DNA of 53,238 bases from Candidatus Zixiibacteriota bacterium (GTDB lineage: Bacteria; Zixibacteria; MSB-5A5; GN15; FEB-12), in assembly GCA_020351995.1 (NCBI GenBank), contig CP070674.1:2962142-3015379 (forward strand). The letters are read 5' to 3'. Of this stretch, positions 6,131 to 15,293 are shown piece by piece. The translations under genes and the position numbers were made by a program. The number at the start of each line of letters is the position of its first letter. Position 1 is the first letter of the stretch. The notes beneath the pieces are model-generated. The model saw nothing but the letters and a program-made list of their open reading frames with translations, was not told the origin of the DNA and did not search any database.

Positions 6131-8557
6131 GTGTTCAAACATTACTGGAAAGTAACTCTAAGGCACGCCCGAACTCATAGAGGTAACAGCTTGATAAACG
6201 TTGCCGGACTGGCCATAGCTCTCGCGTGCTGTCTGCTGATCATGCTCTGGGTAATCGATGAATTCAGCTATGATCGCTACCACGCTAATCTGGATCACAT
6301 ATACCGGCTTGGCCTTGACATCAGCCTTGGCGGTAACGACTTTTCCGCCCCGCGAACCAACCTGCCCACAGCACCCGTTCTGGTTCGTGATTATCCCGAG
6401 GTACTACAGGCCGTCAGGCTTGCCTTTCTGCCCAAAACAACCGTGCATACCGACAATAAGGTCCTAACGGAGCGCGAGCTATTTCTATGCGACAGCACTA
6501 TCTTCAGTATCTTTTCCTTTCCCATGATAGCCGGTGATTCAGCCCGCGCGCTGGCGGCGCCCTTATCGGTAGTACTGACCCGATCGATGGCCGCCAGACT
6601 GTTTGGCGATGAAGACCCGTTGGGGAAACACCTTGTTTTAGAAAACGGATATCTGGAAGCTGAAGATGACTTCGTGGTCACAGGGGTTGTCGAAGATGTT
6701 CCACCCAATTCGCATTTCAAATTCTCGATACTGTGCTCAATGTCTACGGCGTACGCAAAGTGGGGACCTGATATCGACGTGTGGTTCGGGTTTAACTACT
6801 TCACCTACCTGTTGATGGCGCCCGGGATCGCGCCTGAACGGGTAGAGAATAAGCTTCCGGCGCTGGTCGACAAGTACATGGGTGCGGAACTGAAACAAAC
6901 GGGGGGAGCGATAAAATTTTGGCTTCAGCCCCTTGAAGACATCTACCTTTATTCCGATTTCGATCCGGTCCGCGAAATTGGCACCAACGGAAGCGTTCTT
7001 CACATATACGTATTCATCGTTATCGCTGCGTTTGTCCTGCTGATTGCCTGTTTCAATTTCATCAACCTGACTACGGCCCATTCCCTGACTCGCGCCAAAG
7101 AGATCGGACTGAGAAAAACGCTGGGGGCGGACCGTCCAAAGTTGATGCGGCAATTTCTTTTTGAGTCCATTCTTTATAGTGTACTCGCTCTTGTGGTCGC
7201 CGTGCTCTTAGTCGAGATGGCGCTTCCGCTGTTCAGTGCGGTGACAGGCAAGACTCTCAGCTTGCGCTACTTTGGCTCACCGGGGCTGCTGTTGGGCATT
7301 GTAGGATTGGCCGTGGCCGTTGGTTTGATCGCGGGCGGCTACCCGGCCCTCTATCTTACGCGGTTCAGGCCGACGGCGGCGCTCAAGGGAGCGTGCGAAA
7401 CACCGGGAGGCAAATCCCTTCTTCGTAATGTCCTGGTGGTTTCGCAGTTCAGTATCGCTGTGGCCCTCATAATCACGACCCTTGTGGCTTACCAGCAGAT
7501 CGAGTTCATGCGGCAAAAGAAACTTGGGTTTGACAAGGAACAGGTAGTCATCATAAAAGATATTGTGACGCCGACGGCGTCAAAGATGGAAACCATGAAA
7601 CGAGAGTTCACGGCGGTAGATGGAATCACGGAAATAGCCTTCTCCACATCGCTGCCTGGAGAACAGGCATCATACGAACTATATCTTCCCGAGGGATTTG
7701 CTGAAAAGGAGGCCACGTTACACTACGGCTTCCAGGTTGACCCAGATTTTCTACCGGCCTACGGGTTGGAATTGGTGGCCGGAAGGAATTTCTCCCGCGA
7801 TTTTCCCTCTGACTCAACCAATTCCTGCATAATCAACGAAGCTGCTGTAAGACGATTCGGTTGGGATGATCCGGTAGGCAAGAGGATCAAGCACAAGATT
7901 AACACCGATTCCGGTCTGGTATGGCAGGAAAAATCTGTTATTGGTGTGGTCAAAGACTTCCACTTCGCCTCGCTCCACAACACAATCGACCCGCTATTTA
8001 TGGAGTATGTGACGGACCGTCTCGATATGATTGCAGTCAGAGTTGAGTCGGCTGACATTTCGGGGACGATGGCTGCGATGGAGCGCAAATGGAATGACGT
8101 CATGCCCGGCTGCCCCCTTGAGTTCTATTTTCTTGATGACAAACTTGACAGTCAATACCGGGCCGAAGAACGCCTGAGCGATCTGTTGCTGGCCTTCACG
8201 GTTCTGGCAGTAGTTACGGGGTGCATGGGGCTGATCGGCCTGGCCCTTTACATGGCGGAGCAGAGAACCAAGGAGATCGGTATCCGAAAAGTCCTGGGAG
8301 CATCGGCCGCCAGTCTGGTGCGTCTGATGACCAGGGAGTTCATGCTGCTGATTATTGTGGCCAACGCGATTGCCTGGCCGGTGGCTTACATCGTGTCCCG
8401 GTGGTGGCTGGGCCAATTCGCTTACCGCATCGACCTGGGCTGGCAGTTGTTCATATTTTCAGGCACCGCGGCTCTGGCTATCGCAATGATAAGTGTCGGC
8501 TATCAGGCCGTAAGGGCGGCGATGGCAAATCCCATCGATTCAATACGGTATGAGTAG
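6131..8557 (+). CDS. ABC transporter permease, MacB/FtsX type with two permease halves
   Basis: The product has 808 residues, GTG start. It has a first membrane helix at 21-42, then a MacB-type periplasmic domain (about 45-285), then three to four helices (about 290-410) carrying the FtsX motif LTRAKEIGLRKTLGA. A fifth helix (about 435-455) is followed by a second periplasmic domain (to about 680) and a last FtsX region with EQRTKEIGIRKVLGASA. This duplicated layout is typical of the large 'FtsX-like permease' proteins of FCB bacteria, which export peptides, lipoproteins or antibiotics, or act as mechanotransmission units. No ATPase or adaptor gene is adjacent, so its partner must be encoded elsewhere. 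It appears to be a single-gene unit behind a sigma-54-like promoter. Confidence 0.9.
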   Translation: MFKHYWKVTLRHARTHRGNSLINVAGLAIALACCLLIMLWVIDEFSYDRYHANLDHIYRLGLDISLGGNDFSAPRTNLPTAPVLVRDYPEVLQAVRLAFLPKTTVHTDNKVLTERELFLCDSTIFSIFSFPMIAGDSARALAAPLSVVLTRSMAARLFGDEDPLGKHLVLENGYLEAEDDFVVTGVVEDVPPNSHFKFSILCSMSTAYAKWGPDIDVWFGFNYFTYLLMAPGIAPERVENKLPALVDKYMGAELKQTGGAIKFWLQPLEDIYLYSDFDPVREIGTNGSVLHIYVFIVIAAFVLLIACFNFINLTTAHSLTRAKEIGLRKTLGADRPKLMRQFLFESILYSVLALVVAVLLVEMALPLFSAVTGKTLSLRYFGSPGLLLGIVGLAVAVGLIAGGYPALYLTRFRPTAALKGACETPGGKSLLRNVLVVSQFSIAVALIITTLVAYQQIEFMRQKKLGFDKEQVVIIKDIVTPTASKMETMKREFTAVDGITEIAFSTSLPGEQASYELYLPEGFAEKEATLHYGFQVDPDFLPAYGLELVAGRNFSRDFPSDSTNSCIINEAAVRRFGWDDPVGKRIKHKINTDSGLVWQEKSVIGVVKDFHFASLHNTIDPLFMEYVTDRLDMIAVRVESADISGTMAAMERKWNDVMPGCPLEFYFLDDKLDSQYRAEERLSDLLLAFTVLAVVTGCMGLIGLALYMAEQRTKEIGIRKVLGASAASLVRLMTREFMLLIIVANAIAWPVAYIVSRWWLGQFAYRIDLGWQLFIFSGTAALAIAMISVGYQAVRAAMANPIDSIRYE

Positions 8558-8735
8558 AACCCCGGGAGCGCTCGGGACGATATCCTCCGACTGAGCCATT
8601 CCATCTCCAATGGCGGACCTCGGCTACTGTGCCCCGGACATGTTTTCTGGATATGCCCTAAATCGGGGCTTTTCATTATCTTGTGAACTTATTACCTTAA
8701 ATTGCGTTTCAACCTATATGCGGGGTCCGCCAATC

Positions 8736-9563
8736 ATGAAAAGCAAAAACAAAAGGATCTTGGCCGTATCTGTCAGCCTCGTTGTTATCTCCTTGGCGAT
8801 GTTCGAGCCGACGTCGGCTCAGGACGATACCGCCAGCGTGGCCTACTATGTCGGCAAGAGCGTTAGACGACACCCCGACGGTGCTGTCGGTTCGGCCACT
8901 TTTCACGGGCTGTTTCAGTATCAGCTGGTTACCAAACCTGAAGGCGTACCCACCGTCGATATCCAGAAATACCACGCCGAACTGGGCTGGGTCGCGGACG
9001 ACTATGTCACCTTAATGGCCCGTTTTCTAACCGTCGACGAAGACAGCCTGCGCTACGAACTAAACGGTGGGCTGAGAATCTACACCCGTAACCCTGTAAC
9101 CGGTTCCGGCAGGAGAAACGCCGACGGCCTCGTGGGTGCTCCCGTTGTGACTCTCGGTGCGGGGATCAGGTACAACGATTTCGCCATAAAAGAAACCCGG
9201 ATGGTGGGTGACATATCGTTGCTCCTCCCTGTCTCTGAGCAACTCTCGCTTCTAACCGGCTATCGGGCGTACGAGGCGATTGAGGAAGTGGATGTGGTCA
9301 CTGCTTATGGCGGCGTAAACCTGTATCTTCTGGGTTACAGTGCCGACTCCTCCTATACCAACCCCGACGGCCCGGTCGGCTATGTGGCCTTTCACCTGAC
9401 CGGCGGCGGCTCATCCAATGGTATCTTCGGCGATCTAACCCTGCAGCTGCCAATCAATGACAACCTGACCTGGAAAATCAACATCCGCGGCGAACGAGTA
9501 AAGTTCCCTTATCGCCGCGTGGCCATTGCCGGGGCAGCTTTCTCCTTCTACCCCTCCAATTAG
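8736..9563 (+). CDS. Exported beta-rich protein of unknown function
   Basis: The product has 275 residues from ATG 8736, which places a clean signal peptide (MKSKNKRILAVSVSLVVISL, cleavage near TSA-QDD) at the N-terminus; an in-frame ATG at 8610 would bury it. No strong SD is visible. The mature part is predicted to be beta-rich with alternating hydrophobic residues. It contains three spaced copies of a PDG-x-VG motif: HPDGAVGSATFHG, NADGLVGAPVVTLG and NPDGPVGYVAFHLTG. A beta-barrel or periplasmic beta-sandwich is likely, but no family is recognised. The preceding 8558-8735 gap holds only an unclear GC-rich palindrome. Confidence 0.75.
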   Translation: MKSKNKRILAVSVSLVVISLAMFEPTSAQDDTASVAYYVGKSVRRHPDGAVGSATFHGLFQYQLVTKPEGVPTVDIQKYHAELGWVADDYVTLMARFLTVDEDSLRYELNGGLRIYTRNPVTGSGRRNADGLVGAPVVTLGAGIRYNDFAIKETRMVGDISLLLPVSEQLSLLTGYRAYEAIEEVDVVTAYGGVNLYLLGYSADSSYTNPDGPVGYVAFHLTGGGSSNGIFGDLTLQLPINDNLTWKINIRGERVKFPYRRVAIAGAAFSFYPSN

Positions 9564-9680
9564 TTACTCACTAACAATTTACAAACATCCCACTCTGACC
9601 ACAAAAGGAAACCTCCCGAGGTTGTCAACGTATAACTAAGTAATAACAACAAGATTTTCAGAAAAGGCATGGAGGTTGTT

Positions 9681-10757
9681 GTGAAAAGGTTTCTAACGAT
9701 TCTAAGCGTGACTGTGCTCGCTGTGGCGATTGTCTTCAGCTTTGGAGTCACCAAATCCTATAAATCATCCAAGTACGCCTGGCTGGGAGTGGTGGGTCAG
9801 TCGGTCGACCGAGACCTGGCATACGATTTTGATCTGCCCGTCAAGGAAGGTGCCTATATTAACGATGTGCTGAGAGATTCGCCGGCGGAAGAGGCCGGGC
9901 TTGAAGAAGACGACATCATCGTGTCCGTGGAGGGTACCAGAGTGCGTGACTACGACGACCTGGTGGATATAATCGAAGACCATAAACCCGGCGACGAAAT
10001 CACGCTCACGGTGATGCGCGACGATGAGAAAATCGAGCTTAAAGCCACCCTGGACAGCCGGCCAAGACGCTACCGTGGCAAATATAGCTGGTATTCTGAT
10101 GAGCCGATTGTAGTTCCCAGAATACCCAAAATCCCGTCAATACCGAAACTGGAACGTATGGTGCGGATTGATGAGTATGGCGGTTCCTATATCGGCGTCA
10201 GTATGATGGGACTGACCAGGCAACTGGGCGAGTACTTCGGCGTTGAAAAGGGTCGCGGAGTGTTGATTAGCGAGGTTGAGGAAGATTCCCCCGCTGAAAA
10301 AGCCGGACTGAAAGCGGGAGATGTCATCATTGCGGTCGACGGCGATAAGGTCTGGGATTTTGAGGATGTTATGGACGCCGTGACAGACAAGGACGAAGGT
10401 GAGACGCTCACCGTTACCGTTATGCGAGAAAAGAGCGAGCAATCATTCGATGTGACGGTGGAAGAGCGTGAAGATGACTGGGAGCATTCCTTTCGCTGGT
10501 ATGATTCTGATCATGATTTTAGCTCCCCGCGGATAATAATGCATGGCGATCTGTTTGACGATGACCTTTCGGGTTTCTATTTCGATTCCGAAGACTTCGA
10601 AGACGACATGGAAGAGTTGGCTGAGGATATGGAGGAATTGGAGGAGGAGCTGAGGGAACTGGAGCTCGATCGAGGCAAAATGTTGAAAGAAGACCTGAAA
10701 GAAGAGCTTGAAGAACTGAGAGAAGAACTTGAGGAACTGGAAGAAGAGATTTACTGA
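9681..10757 (+). CDS. Exported two-PDZ-domain protein with acidic coiled-coil tail
   Basis: The product has 358 residues. GTG 9681 is chosen because GGAGG (9671-9675) precedes it by 5 nt and the signal sequence MKRFLTILSVTVLAVAIVFS starts there. The first PDZ domain (about 32-112) contains DSPAEEAGLEEDDIIVSVEG; the second (about 167-258) contains DSPAEKAGLKAGDVIIAVDG. Both have the C-terminal-peptide-binding arrangement seen in DegP/DegQ, but no trypsin-like protease domain is present. The last ~70 residues are highly acidic with heptad-like EELEELREELEELEEE and should form a coiled coil. It probably acts in the periplasm as an adaptor or chaperone-like scaffold; the target is unknown. A strong terminator follows. 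Confidence 0.85.
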   Translation: MKRFLTILSVTVLAVAIVFSFGVTKSYKSSKYAWLGVVGQSVDRDLAYDFDLPVKEGAYINDVLRDSPAEEAGLEEDDIIVSVEGTRVRDYDDLVDIIEDHKPGDEITLTVMRDDEKIELKATLDSRPRRYRGKYSWYSDEPIVVPRIPKIPSIPKLERMVRIDEYGGSYIGVSMMGLTRQLGEYFGVEKGRGVLISEVEEDSPAEKAGLKAGDVIIAVDGDKVWDFEDVMDAVTDKDEGETLTVTVMREKSEQSFDVTVEEREDDWEHSFRWYDSDHDFSSPRIIMHGDLFDDDLSGFYFDSEDFEDDMEELAEDMEELEEELRELELDRGKMLKEDLKEELEELREELEELEEEIY

Positions 10758-10792
10758 ACCCCCGATCCTTAATCTGAATTTCCAATGATAAC

Positions 10793-10819
10793 AAAGAGCC
10801 CCAAGCCCGGGGCTCTTTT
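10793..10819 (+). terminator. Rho-independent terminator after the PDZ gene
   Basis: The stem AAAGAGCCCC (10793-10802) pairs with GGGGCTCTTT (10809-10818) around a 6-nt loop and is followed by T residues. It separates the PDZ gene from hprK. Confidence 0.85.
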
Positions 10820-10873
10820 AGTTGTTTTCTTTACTTGCCCCGTCTGTTGAACGGATTTTATATTCCTGATACG

Positions 10874-11845
10874 ATGACCACGATTACGGTAGAAAAACTA
10901 TTTAACAGCCGTGCCCAGGAGTTGGAGCTGACCCTCTTGAACGGCAATGAGAAAGGCCTTCAGAAAACCATTTACAACGCGGAACTCAACCGGCCGGGAC
11001 TGGCCCTTACCGGGTTTTTTGAGCGATTTGCCAACAAGCGGATTCAGATTCTGGGCGAAACCGAGATGGCCTATATAAGCCGGCTGGACACGCAAAGGCT
11101 GATGGAAATCGCGCACAAGATGTTCGATTTTGATATCCCTTTGCTCATTATCTCCAAGGGGATAACGCCCCCTTTCGAGGTCATCGAAGCCGCCGATAAA
11201 TTCGATACCGGAGTGCTCTCGTCCCGGCTCTCCACGGCCGAACTGACCAACCGTCTTGCGGCCTACCTGGAACACATCTTTGCCCCCTCGATAAATGTCC
11301 ATGGGACGCTGGTTGATGTCTACGGCGTTGGCCTTCTCTACACGGGTAAATCCGGGATCGGCAAGTCGGAAGTGGCCCTGGATCTCGTCGAGCGCGGTCA
11401 TCGCCTGGTCGCTGACGATGTCGTCAAGATTACCCGCTCCCGCCCCGATGTCATAATCGGTACCGGTTCCGAGCTTCTCGGTCACCACATGGAAATTCGC
11501 GGCGTCGGGATAATCGATATCGAGGAGCTCTTCGGTATCCGCGCTATAAGAATGCAGAAACGAATCGAGGTTGAGGTCAACCTGGCCCTTTGGTCGGAGA
11601 CCGAAGACTATGAGCGCCTCGGTATTGAGGAGAAACGAACCACTATGCTGGGGGTCAGCATTCCCGTGGTTCGGGTTCCGATCTCTCCCGGCAAGAATAT
11701 CACCGTCATCTCAGAGGTCATCGCCATGAACCACATGCTGAAAGTATACGGTGAGAATTCGGCTCTTGAGTTTACCAAGAAATTGTCCCAAACTCTCGCC
11801 CGCCAGTCAATGACCAAGGAATACCTTGAATCGGACTACGAATAG
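10874..11845 (+). CDS. hprK: HPr kinase/phosphorylase
   Basis: The product has 323 residues from ATG 10874; an upstream in-frame TTG at 10835 adds non-family residues. HprK phosphorylates and dephosphorylates a serine of the phosphocarrier HPr. The N-terminal domain (1-~125) is followed by the kinase core with NVHGTLVDVYG, the P-loop GKSGIGKS at 158-165, LVADDVVKI, and the family signature EIRGVGIIDIEELFG. Length and motifs fit the intact enzyme. No HPr, enzyme I or other PTS gene is in the window, so it may serve a regulatory HPr system as in other Gram-negative lineages. No SD is seen before the ATG, and a TTGCCC/TTATAT pair (10835-10864) close to it could give a very short leader. Confidence 0.95.
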   Translation: MTTITVEKLFNSRAQELELTLLNGNEKGLQKTIYNAELNRPGLALTGFFERFANKRIQILGETEMAYISRLDTQRLMEIAHKMFDFDIPLLIISKGITPPFEVIEAADKFDTGVLSSRLSTAELTNRLAAYLEHIFAPSINVHGTLVDVYGVGLLYTGKSGIGKSEVALDLVERGHRLVADDVVKITRSRPDVIIGTGSELLGHHMEIRGVGIIDIEELFGIRAIRMQKRIEVEVNLALWSETEDYERLGIEEKRTTMLGVSIPVVRVPISPGKNITVISEVIAMNHMLKVYGENSALEFTKKLSQTLARQSMTKEYLESDYE

Positions 11846-11881
11846 CCTGCCTGTCGGATAAATCCCTCAATGAAAAAGGGC

Positions 11882-11910
11882 TTGGAGAAACCAGTCACCG
11901 GGGTTATAAT
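11882..11910 (+). promoter_or_regulatory. Sigma-70 promoter of the parvulin operon
   Basis: The elements TTGGAG (11882-11887) and a perfect TATAAT (11905-11910) are separated by 17 nt. The leader is about 80 nt and ends with GGAGG (11981-11985) ahead of the ATG at 11996. Confidence 0.65.
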
Positions 11911-11995
11911 TACTGACTGTTTATCTTTTAGAGATTTAGGGAACAAAAGCTATCAAACCAGGTAAAAAAGTAGGGTTATTGGAGGATATAATTTA

Positions 11996-13720
11996 ATGAA
12001 CAGCAATCGTTTAAAAGGCTTGATGATTATCGTTCCACTGGTCATGTTAGTAGCGGGTGGATGCGGAAAATCCGGCAACCAAACCGTTGCCAGAGTGGGT
12101 GATTACGAAATCAAAACTGAGGAACTGAACCAGTACTTCTCCCAGATGCCTGTTACCTTTGGTAGCGCGGAAGAAGAGTATAACAAAAGACGCGAAATTC
12201 TGGACTCTATGATCGTCACTCGCCTGCTGATCCAGGGGGCCTATGAGCTCAATATCGATAAAGTCGATGATCTGGCCCGAGCCGTGGCAGCTAACAAGGA
12301 CCGGTTCCTTATGGGGGTCCTTTATAACAAACATATCGTGAGTAAAGTCGAACCAACCGAAGCGGAAATGAGAGACTATTATAACCATCTCGAAAACCGC
12401 CTTCGCGTATCGCATATAATTGTGACTGACCCGGATACCGCCCAGATGCTCTTCGAGCGCGTCAAAAACGGCGAGAACTTCGAGCAACTGGCCTTCGAGT
12501 ATTCCATTGACCCCGATGCCAAGCGGAACAAAGGCGATCTGGGTTACCTGCTGTGGGGCGCTACCGTGGACGAGTTTCAGCAAGCCGCTTTTGCTATGGA
12601 ACCGGGGCAGGTCTCACGACCTGTGAAGTCACGGTATGGTTACCACATTATCAAAGTCGTGGACAAGAAACCCAATGAGAACAGGGGTGAGTTTGATGTG
12701 ATGGAAGAAACCATAAAAAATCAGCTCATGCGCCGCAAGTCCATGGCTTTGATGGAAGAGTACTTCGATGCTTTGAAGCTCAAGTACCCCGTAGCAATCG
12801 ATACCGCCACGTGCGACTATCTGATGCACAAAAGAGAACAACTCTACCCGCCCCAGGTTCTGGCCGGACTACCCCGTAGCGATTTTGATATCGAGGCTCT
12901 GGACCGAAACGAAAAAGAACTGGTTCTGGCCACCTGGCAGGGTGGACAGGTCACGCTTCTGGAATATCTTACCAGAATAAAAGATGTTCCGCAGGCCATA
13001 CGGCCCAATCTCGATGATTATGATTCGCTGGCCACCGTTGTTTTTGAGTTAAAAAAGCAGGAGATTCTCACTTCCGAAGCCTTGGCTGAGGGTCTTGACC
13101 AAGATGAAGAGTACCTGAAGCAGCTGCGGATGTTCAAAGAGTTCAACATGGCCGACATCATGAAAAACGACTCCATTCAGTCGCCGCCGCCTCCCGAGGA
13201 AGCAGACCTGCGCAAGTACTATGAAGAGAATCTTGACGAGTTCACTACTCCGGCAAAATTCCGTGTCCACGAAATTCTTCTCAGTGATGAGATGAAAGCC
13301 CGCAAACTGGCAGGTGAGATCCGGTCACTCAGCGAGTTCAAGCAGAAGGCCGCCGAATTGACCGAACGACCCGGCAAGAGGAGCCGCCAGGGTGACCTGG
13401 GCTTTATCGAGAAAGCGTGGTATCCGGAAATCTTTGAAGCCGCTGATAAAATTGGGATCGGCCGCATCGGCGGGCCGGTAGCCACCGGTAACAAGTACTC
13501 CATCTTCTATGTCGTTGATAAAACGGAGCCGGAAATCAAGGACTTTCTCGATGTCAAGCGAAGAATCAATGACAAGCTGCTCGTTGAGCGTAAGAATCAG
13601 GCCATTCAAATATGGATTGACGAACGTCTGAAAACGACTTCAGTCGATGTCGACGAGGACGCCATCTGGGCCACGATCGATGTTTCAAAGTATGATGAAA
13701 AAGAGGAAGACGAAGGATAA
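11996..13720 (+). CDS. Lipoprotein peptidyl-prolyl isomerase with two parvulin domains
   Basis: The product has 574 residues. ATG 11996 has GGAGG 10 nt upstream. The signal peptide ends in a lipobox (LVAGGC), so it is membrane anchored. A SurA/PrsA-like N-terminal helical part is followed by a first parvulin domain (about 133-225, RVSHIIVTDPD ... GDLGYLLWG ... YGYHIIKVVDKKP). A long helical middle leads to a second, more divergent parvulin domain (about 420-520, RVHEILLS ... QGDLGFIEKAW ... YSIFYVVDKTEP). It should catalyse proline isomerisation and/or act as an envelope folding chaperone. The next gene is a second, soluble SurA-like isomerase 19 bp downstream, so the two probably work together on outer-membrane or secreted proteins. 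Confidence 0.9.
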   Translation: MNSNRLKGLMIIVPLVMLVAGGCGKSGNQTVARVGDYEIKTEELNQYFSQMPVTFGSAEEEYNKRREILDSMIVTRLLIQGAYELNIDKVDDLARAVAANKDRFLMGVLYNKHIVSKVEPTEAEMRDYYNHLENRLRVSHIIVTDPDTAQMLFERVKNGENFEQLAFEYSIDPDAKRNKGDLGYLLWGATVDEFQQAAFAMEPGQVSRPVKSRYGYHIIKVVDKKPNENRGEFDVMEETIKNQLMRRKSMALMEEYFDALKLKYPVAIDTATCDYLMHKREQLYPPQVLAGLPRSDFDIEALDRNEKELVLATWQGGQVTLLEYLTRIKDVPQAIRPNLDDYDSLATVVFELKKQEILTSEALAEGLDQDEEYLKQLRMFKEFNMADIMKNDSIQSPPPPEEADLRKYYEENLDEFTTPAKFRVHEILLSDEMKARKLAGEIRSLSEFKQKAAELTERPGKRSRQGDLGFIEKAWYPEIFEAADKIGIGRIGGPVATGNKYSIFYVVDKTEPEIKDFLDVKRRINDKLLVERKNQAIQIWIDERLKTTSVDVDEDAIWATIDVSKYDEKEEDEG

Positions 13721-13739
13721 TACTGCGGTCATAAATCCT

Positions 13740-15041
13740 ATGAGAACAGTAAGAGTGATTTTGCCGACCATTGCGATGGTGGCTATATTAGCTGGCGCCC
13801 TGTTCGCACAGGGACAGATGGTTGATAAGATTGTCGCGGTTGTCGGCGACGAAGTTATCCTGGCCTCAGAGTTGGTTAGCCAGCTGCAGCTCGTCACGCT
13901 ACAAAGTGGATTAAGACCACAAACTCAGGCTGAGCTTGACTCTTTACAAGTACAGGTTCTCGATCAGATGGTCTCTGACCGGCTGTTTCTTCTGGCCGCC
14001 AGGGAAGACACCAGCATCTCGGTCCGTTCGGAGGAAGTAGACGCGGCGCTTGACGAACAGGTTTCCCGCATATCTCAGAACTTCGATAGCTATGAGGAAT
14101 TTCAGCAAGCCCTGACCGCCGAGGGAATGACCATCCGTGAGCTGAAAAAACGTTATCGCAAGGACATCGAAAACCAGATCCTCAAGCAACGATACATACA
14201 GCAACGGCTTTCGACAGTATCGGTTTCCAGGCGGGAGGTGATAGAGTTCTATGATAAATTCAGGGACTCGATTCCTAACCAGCCCGAGGCTGTTAAGCTG
14301 GCTCATATCCTTCTCGAAATTCAACCTTCCACCGAGGTCGAAGACTCGGTCCAGCAGTATGTAACAGAATTGCGCCAGCGCATTCTCGACGGGGCCGATT
14401 TCGCGGTTATATCGTCTCAATATTCCACGGGCGGTGCCGGCGCCAACGGCGGCGACCTTGGCTGGGTGTCGCGGGCAGATGTCGTCCCGGAGTTCGCCAG
14501 ACCGGCTTTCAACCTCTCAGTGGGGGATATCTCCGGTGTCGTTAGAACCCCCTTCGGTTACCACGTCATCAAATGTGAGGGTAAAAAAGAAGATCGCTTA
14601 CACCTGCGACACCTGCTGGTTGAGGTGAAGCCGTCGGCGGAAGACACGACCTTCGCCTTTCAACTGGCAGATTCCCTCCTGGGTGCCGCCCAAAACGGCG
14701 ACGATTTCGAGCAAATGGCCAAGGCCTTCTCGGCCGACGACGAGACACGCGCTCAGGGCGGTCAGTTGGGATGGTTTGCCACCGCTCAGTTGCCGCCGGA
14801 GTTTACCGATGTCGTTGTCGGCTGGACAACGGTTGGCGAGTACCGCGGACCGGTAGCCACCCAATATGGTCTGCATCTGTTGAAGCTTCTGGAATACCAG
14901 ACGGAGAGAGAGTACACGCTTGACGATGACTTTGATCGCCTCAAAGAGCTTGCTCGTCAGGACAAAACCGGTCGCCTGGTGGATGCATGGATCGAGGAGT
15001 TCAAAAAGGAAACTTACATTTCCTACCGACTCGATATGTAA
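13740..15041 (+). CDS. surA: Periplasmic SurA-like peptidyl-prolyl isomerase
   Basis: The product has 433 residues from ATG 13740, 19 bp after the previous stop; in-frame ATGs at 13692 and 13695, overlapping the upstream gene, are alternatives and would lengthen a basic N-region. The signal peptide (ILPTIAMVAILAGALFAQG) is followed by the SurA N-domain motif DKIVAVVGDEVILASEL. Two parvulin domains follow: about 190-290 (LAHILLEI ... GGDLGWVSR ... FGYHVIKCEGKK) and about 293-400 (LRHLLVEVKP ... GGQLGWFAT ... YGLHLLKLLEY). This is the layout of SurA, the chaperone that carries outer-membrane proteins to the Bam complex. It is cotranscribed with the lipoprotein parvulin and the S4 protein. Confidence 0.92.
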   Translation: MRTVRVILPTIAMVAILAGALFAQGQMVDKIVAVVGDEVILASELVSQLQLVTLQSGLRPQTQAELDSLQVQVLDQMVSDRLFLLAAREDTSISVRSEEVDAALDEQVSRISQNFDSYEEFQQALTAEGMTIRELKKRYRKDIENQILKQRYIQQRLSTVSVSRREVIEFYDKFRDSIPNQPEAVKLAHILLEIQPSTEVEDSVQQYVTELRQRILDGADFAVISSQYSTGGAGANGGDLGWVSRADVVPEFARPAFNLSVGDISGVVRTPFGYHVIKCEGKKEDRLHLRHLLVEVKPSAEDTTFAFQLADSLLGAAQNGDDFEQMAKAFSADDETRAQGGQLGWFATAQLPPEFTDVVVGWTTVGEYRGPVATQYGLHLLKLLEYQTEREYTLDDDFDRLKELARQDKTGRLVDAWIEEFKKETYISYRLDM

Positions 15042-15044
15042 ACG

Positions 15045-15293
15045 ATGCGGCTCGATGATTACTTATCCACCGTAGGGGTGGTAAAACGGCGCACTCTCGC
15101 AAAAGAATTGGCGCAGAATGGCATGGTTATGGTCGGGGGTCGCGCCGTTAAACCTTCCTATCAGGTCAAAATCAATGACATCGTACAGATCAAGGGCAAA
15201 CACGCCCTGGCGGTCGAGATCCTCCAGATTCCTTCCGGCTCGGTACCGAAAGCGGAGCGCGACAATTATTTCAGGCGCTTGCCAGTAATTTAG
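15045..15293 (+). CDS. Small S4-domain RNA-binding protein
   Basis: The product has 82 residues; the start lies 3 nt after the surA stop. The S4 fold is clear: MRLDDYLSTVGVVKRRTLAKEL, then NGMVMVGGRAVKPSYQVKINDIVQI. Small S4 proteins of this type include Hsp15 and RqcP, which bind 50S ribosomal subunits carrying stalled nascent chains, and YlmH-like factors. The sequence fits this group in size and motif but does not decide between its members. Coupling to chaperone genes is consistent with a quality-control role. Confidence 0.85.
   Translation: MRLDDYLSTVGVVKRRTLAKELAQNGMVMVGGRAVKPSYQVKINDIVQIKGKHALAVEILQIPSGSVPKAERDNYFRRLPVI

Noticed and set aside
5833-6138. 101-codon minus-strand frame upstream of the permease
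   Set aside because: It overlaps the R1 repeat end and the permease promoter region, has no RBS and matches nothing.
8561-8580. GC-rich palindrome after the permease gene as a terminator or tRNA remnant
   Set aside because: The stem is interrupted, no T-run follows, and the D-arm-like match nearby is too short to separate from chance.
10898-11488. 196-codon minus-strand frame within hprK
   Set aside because: It lies entirely antisense to a well-recognised enzyme and lacks protein-like features.
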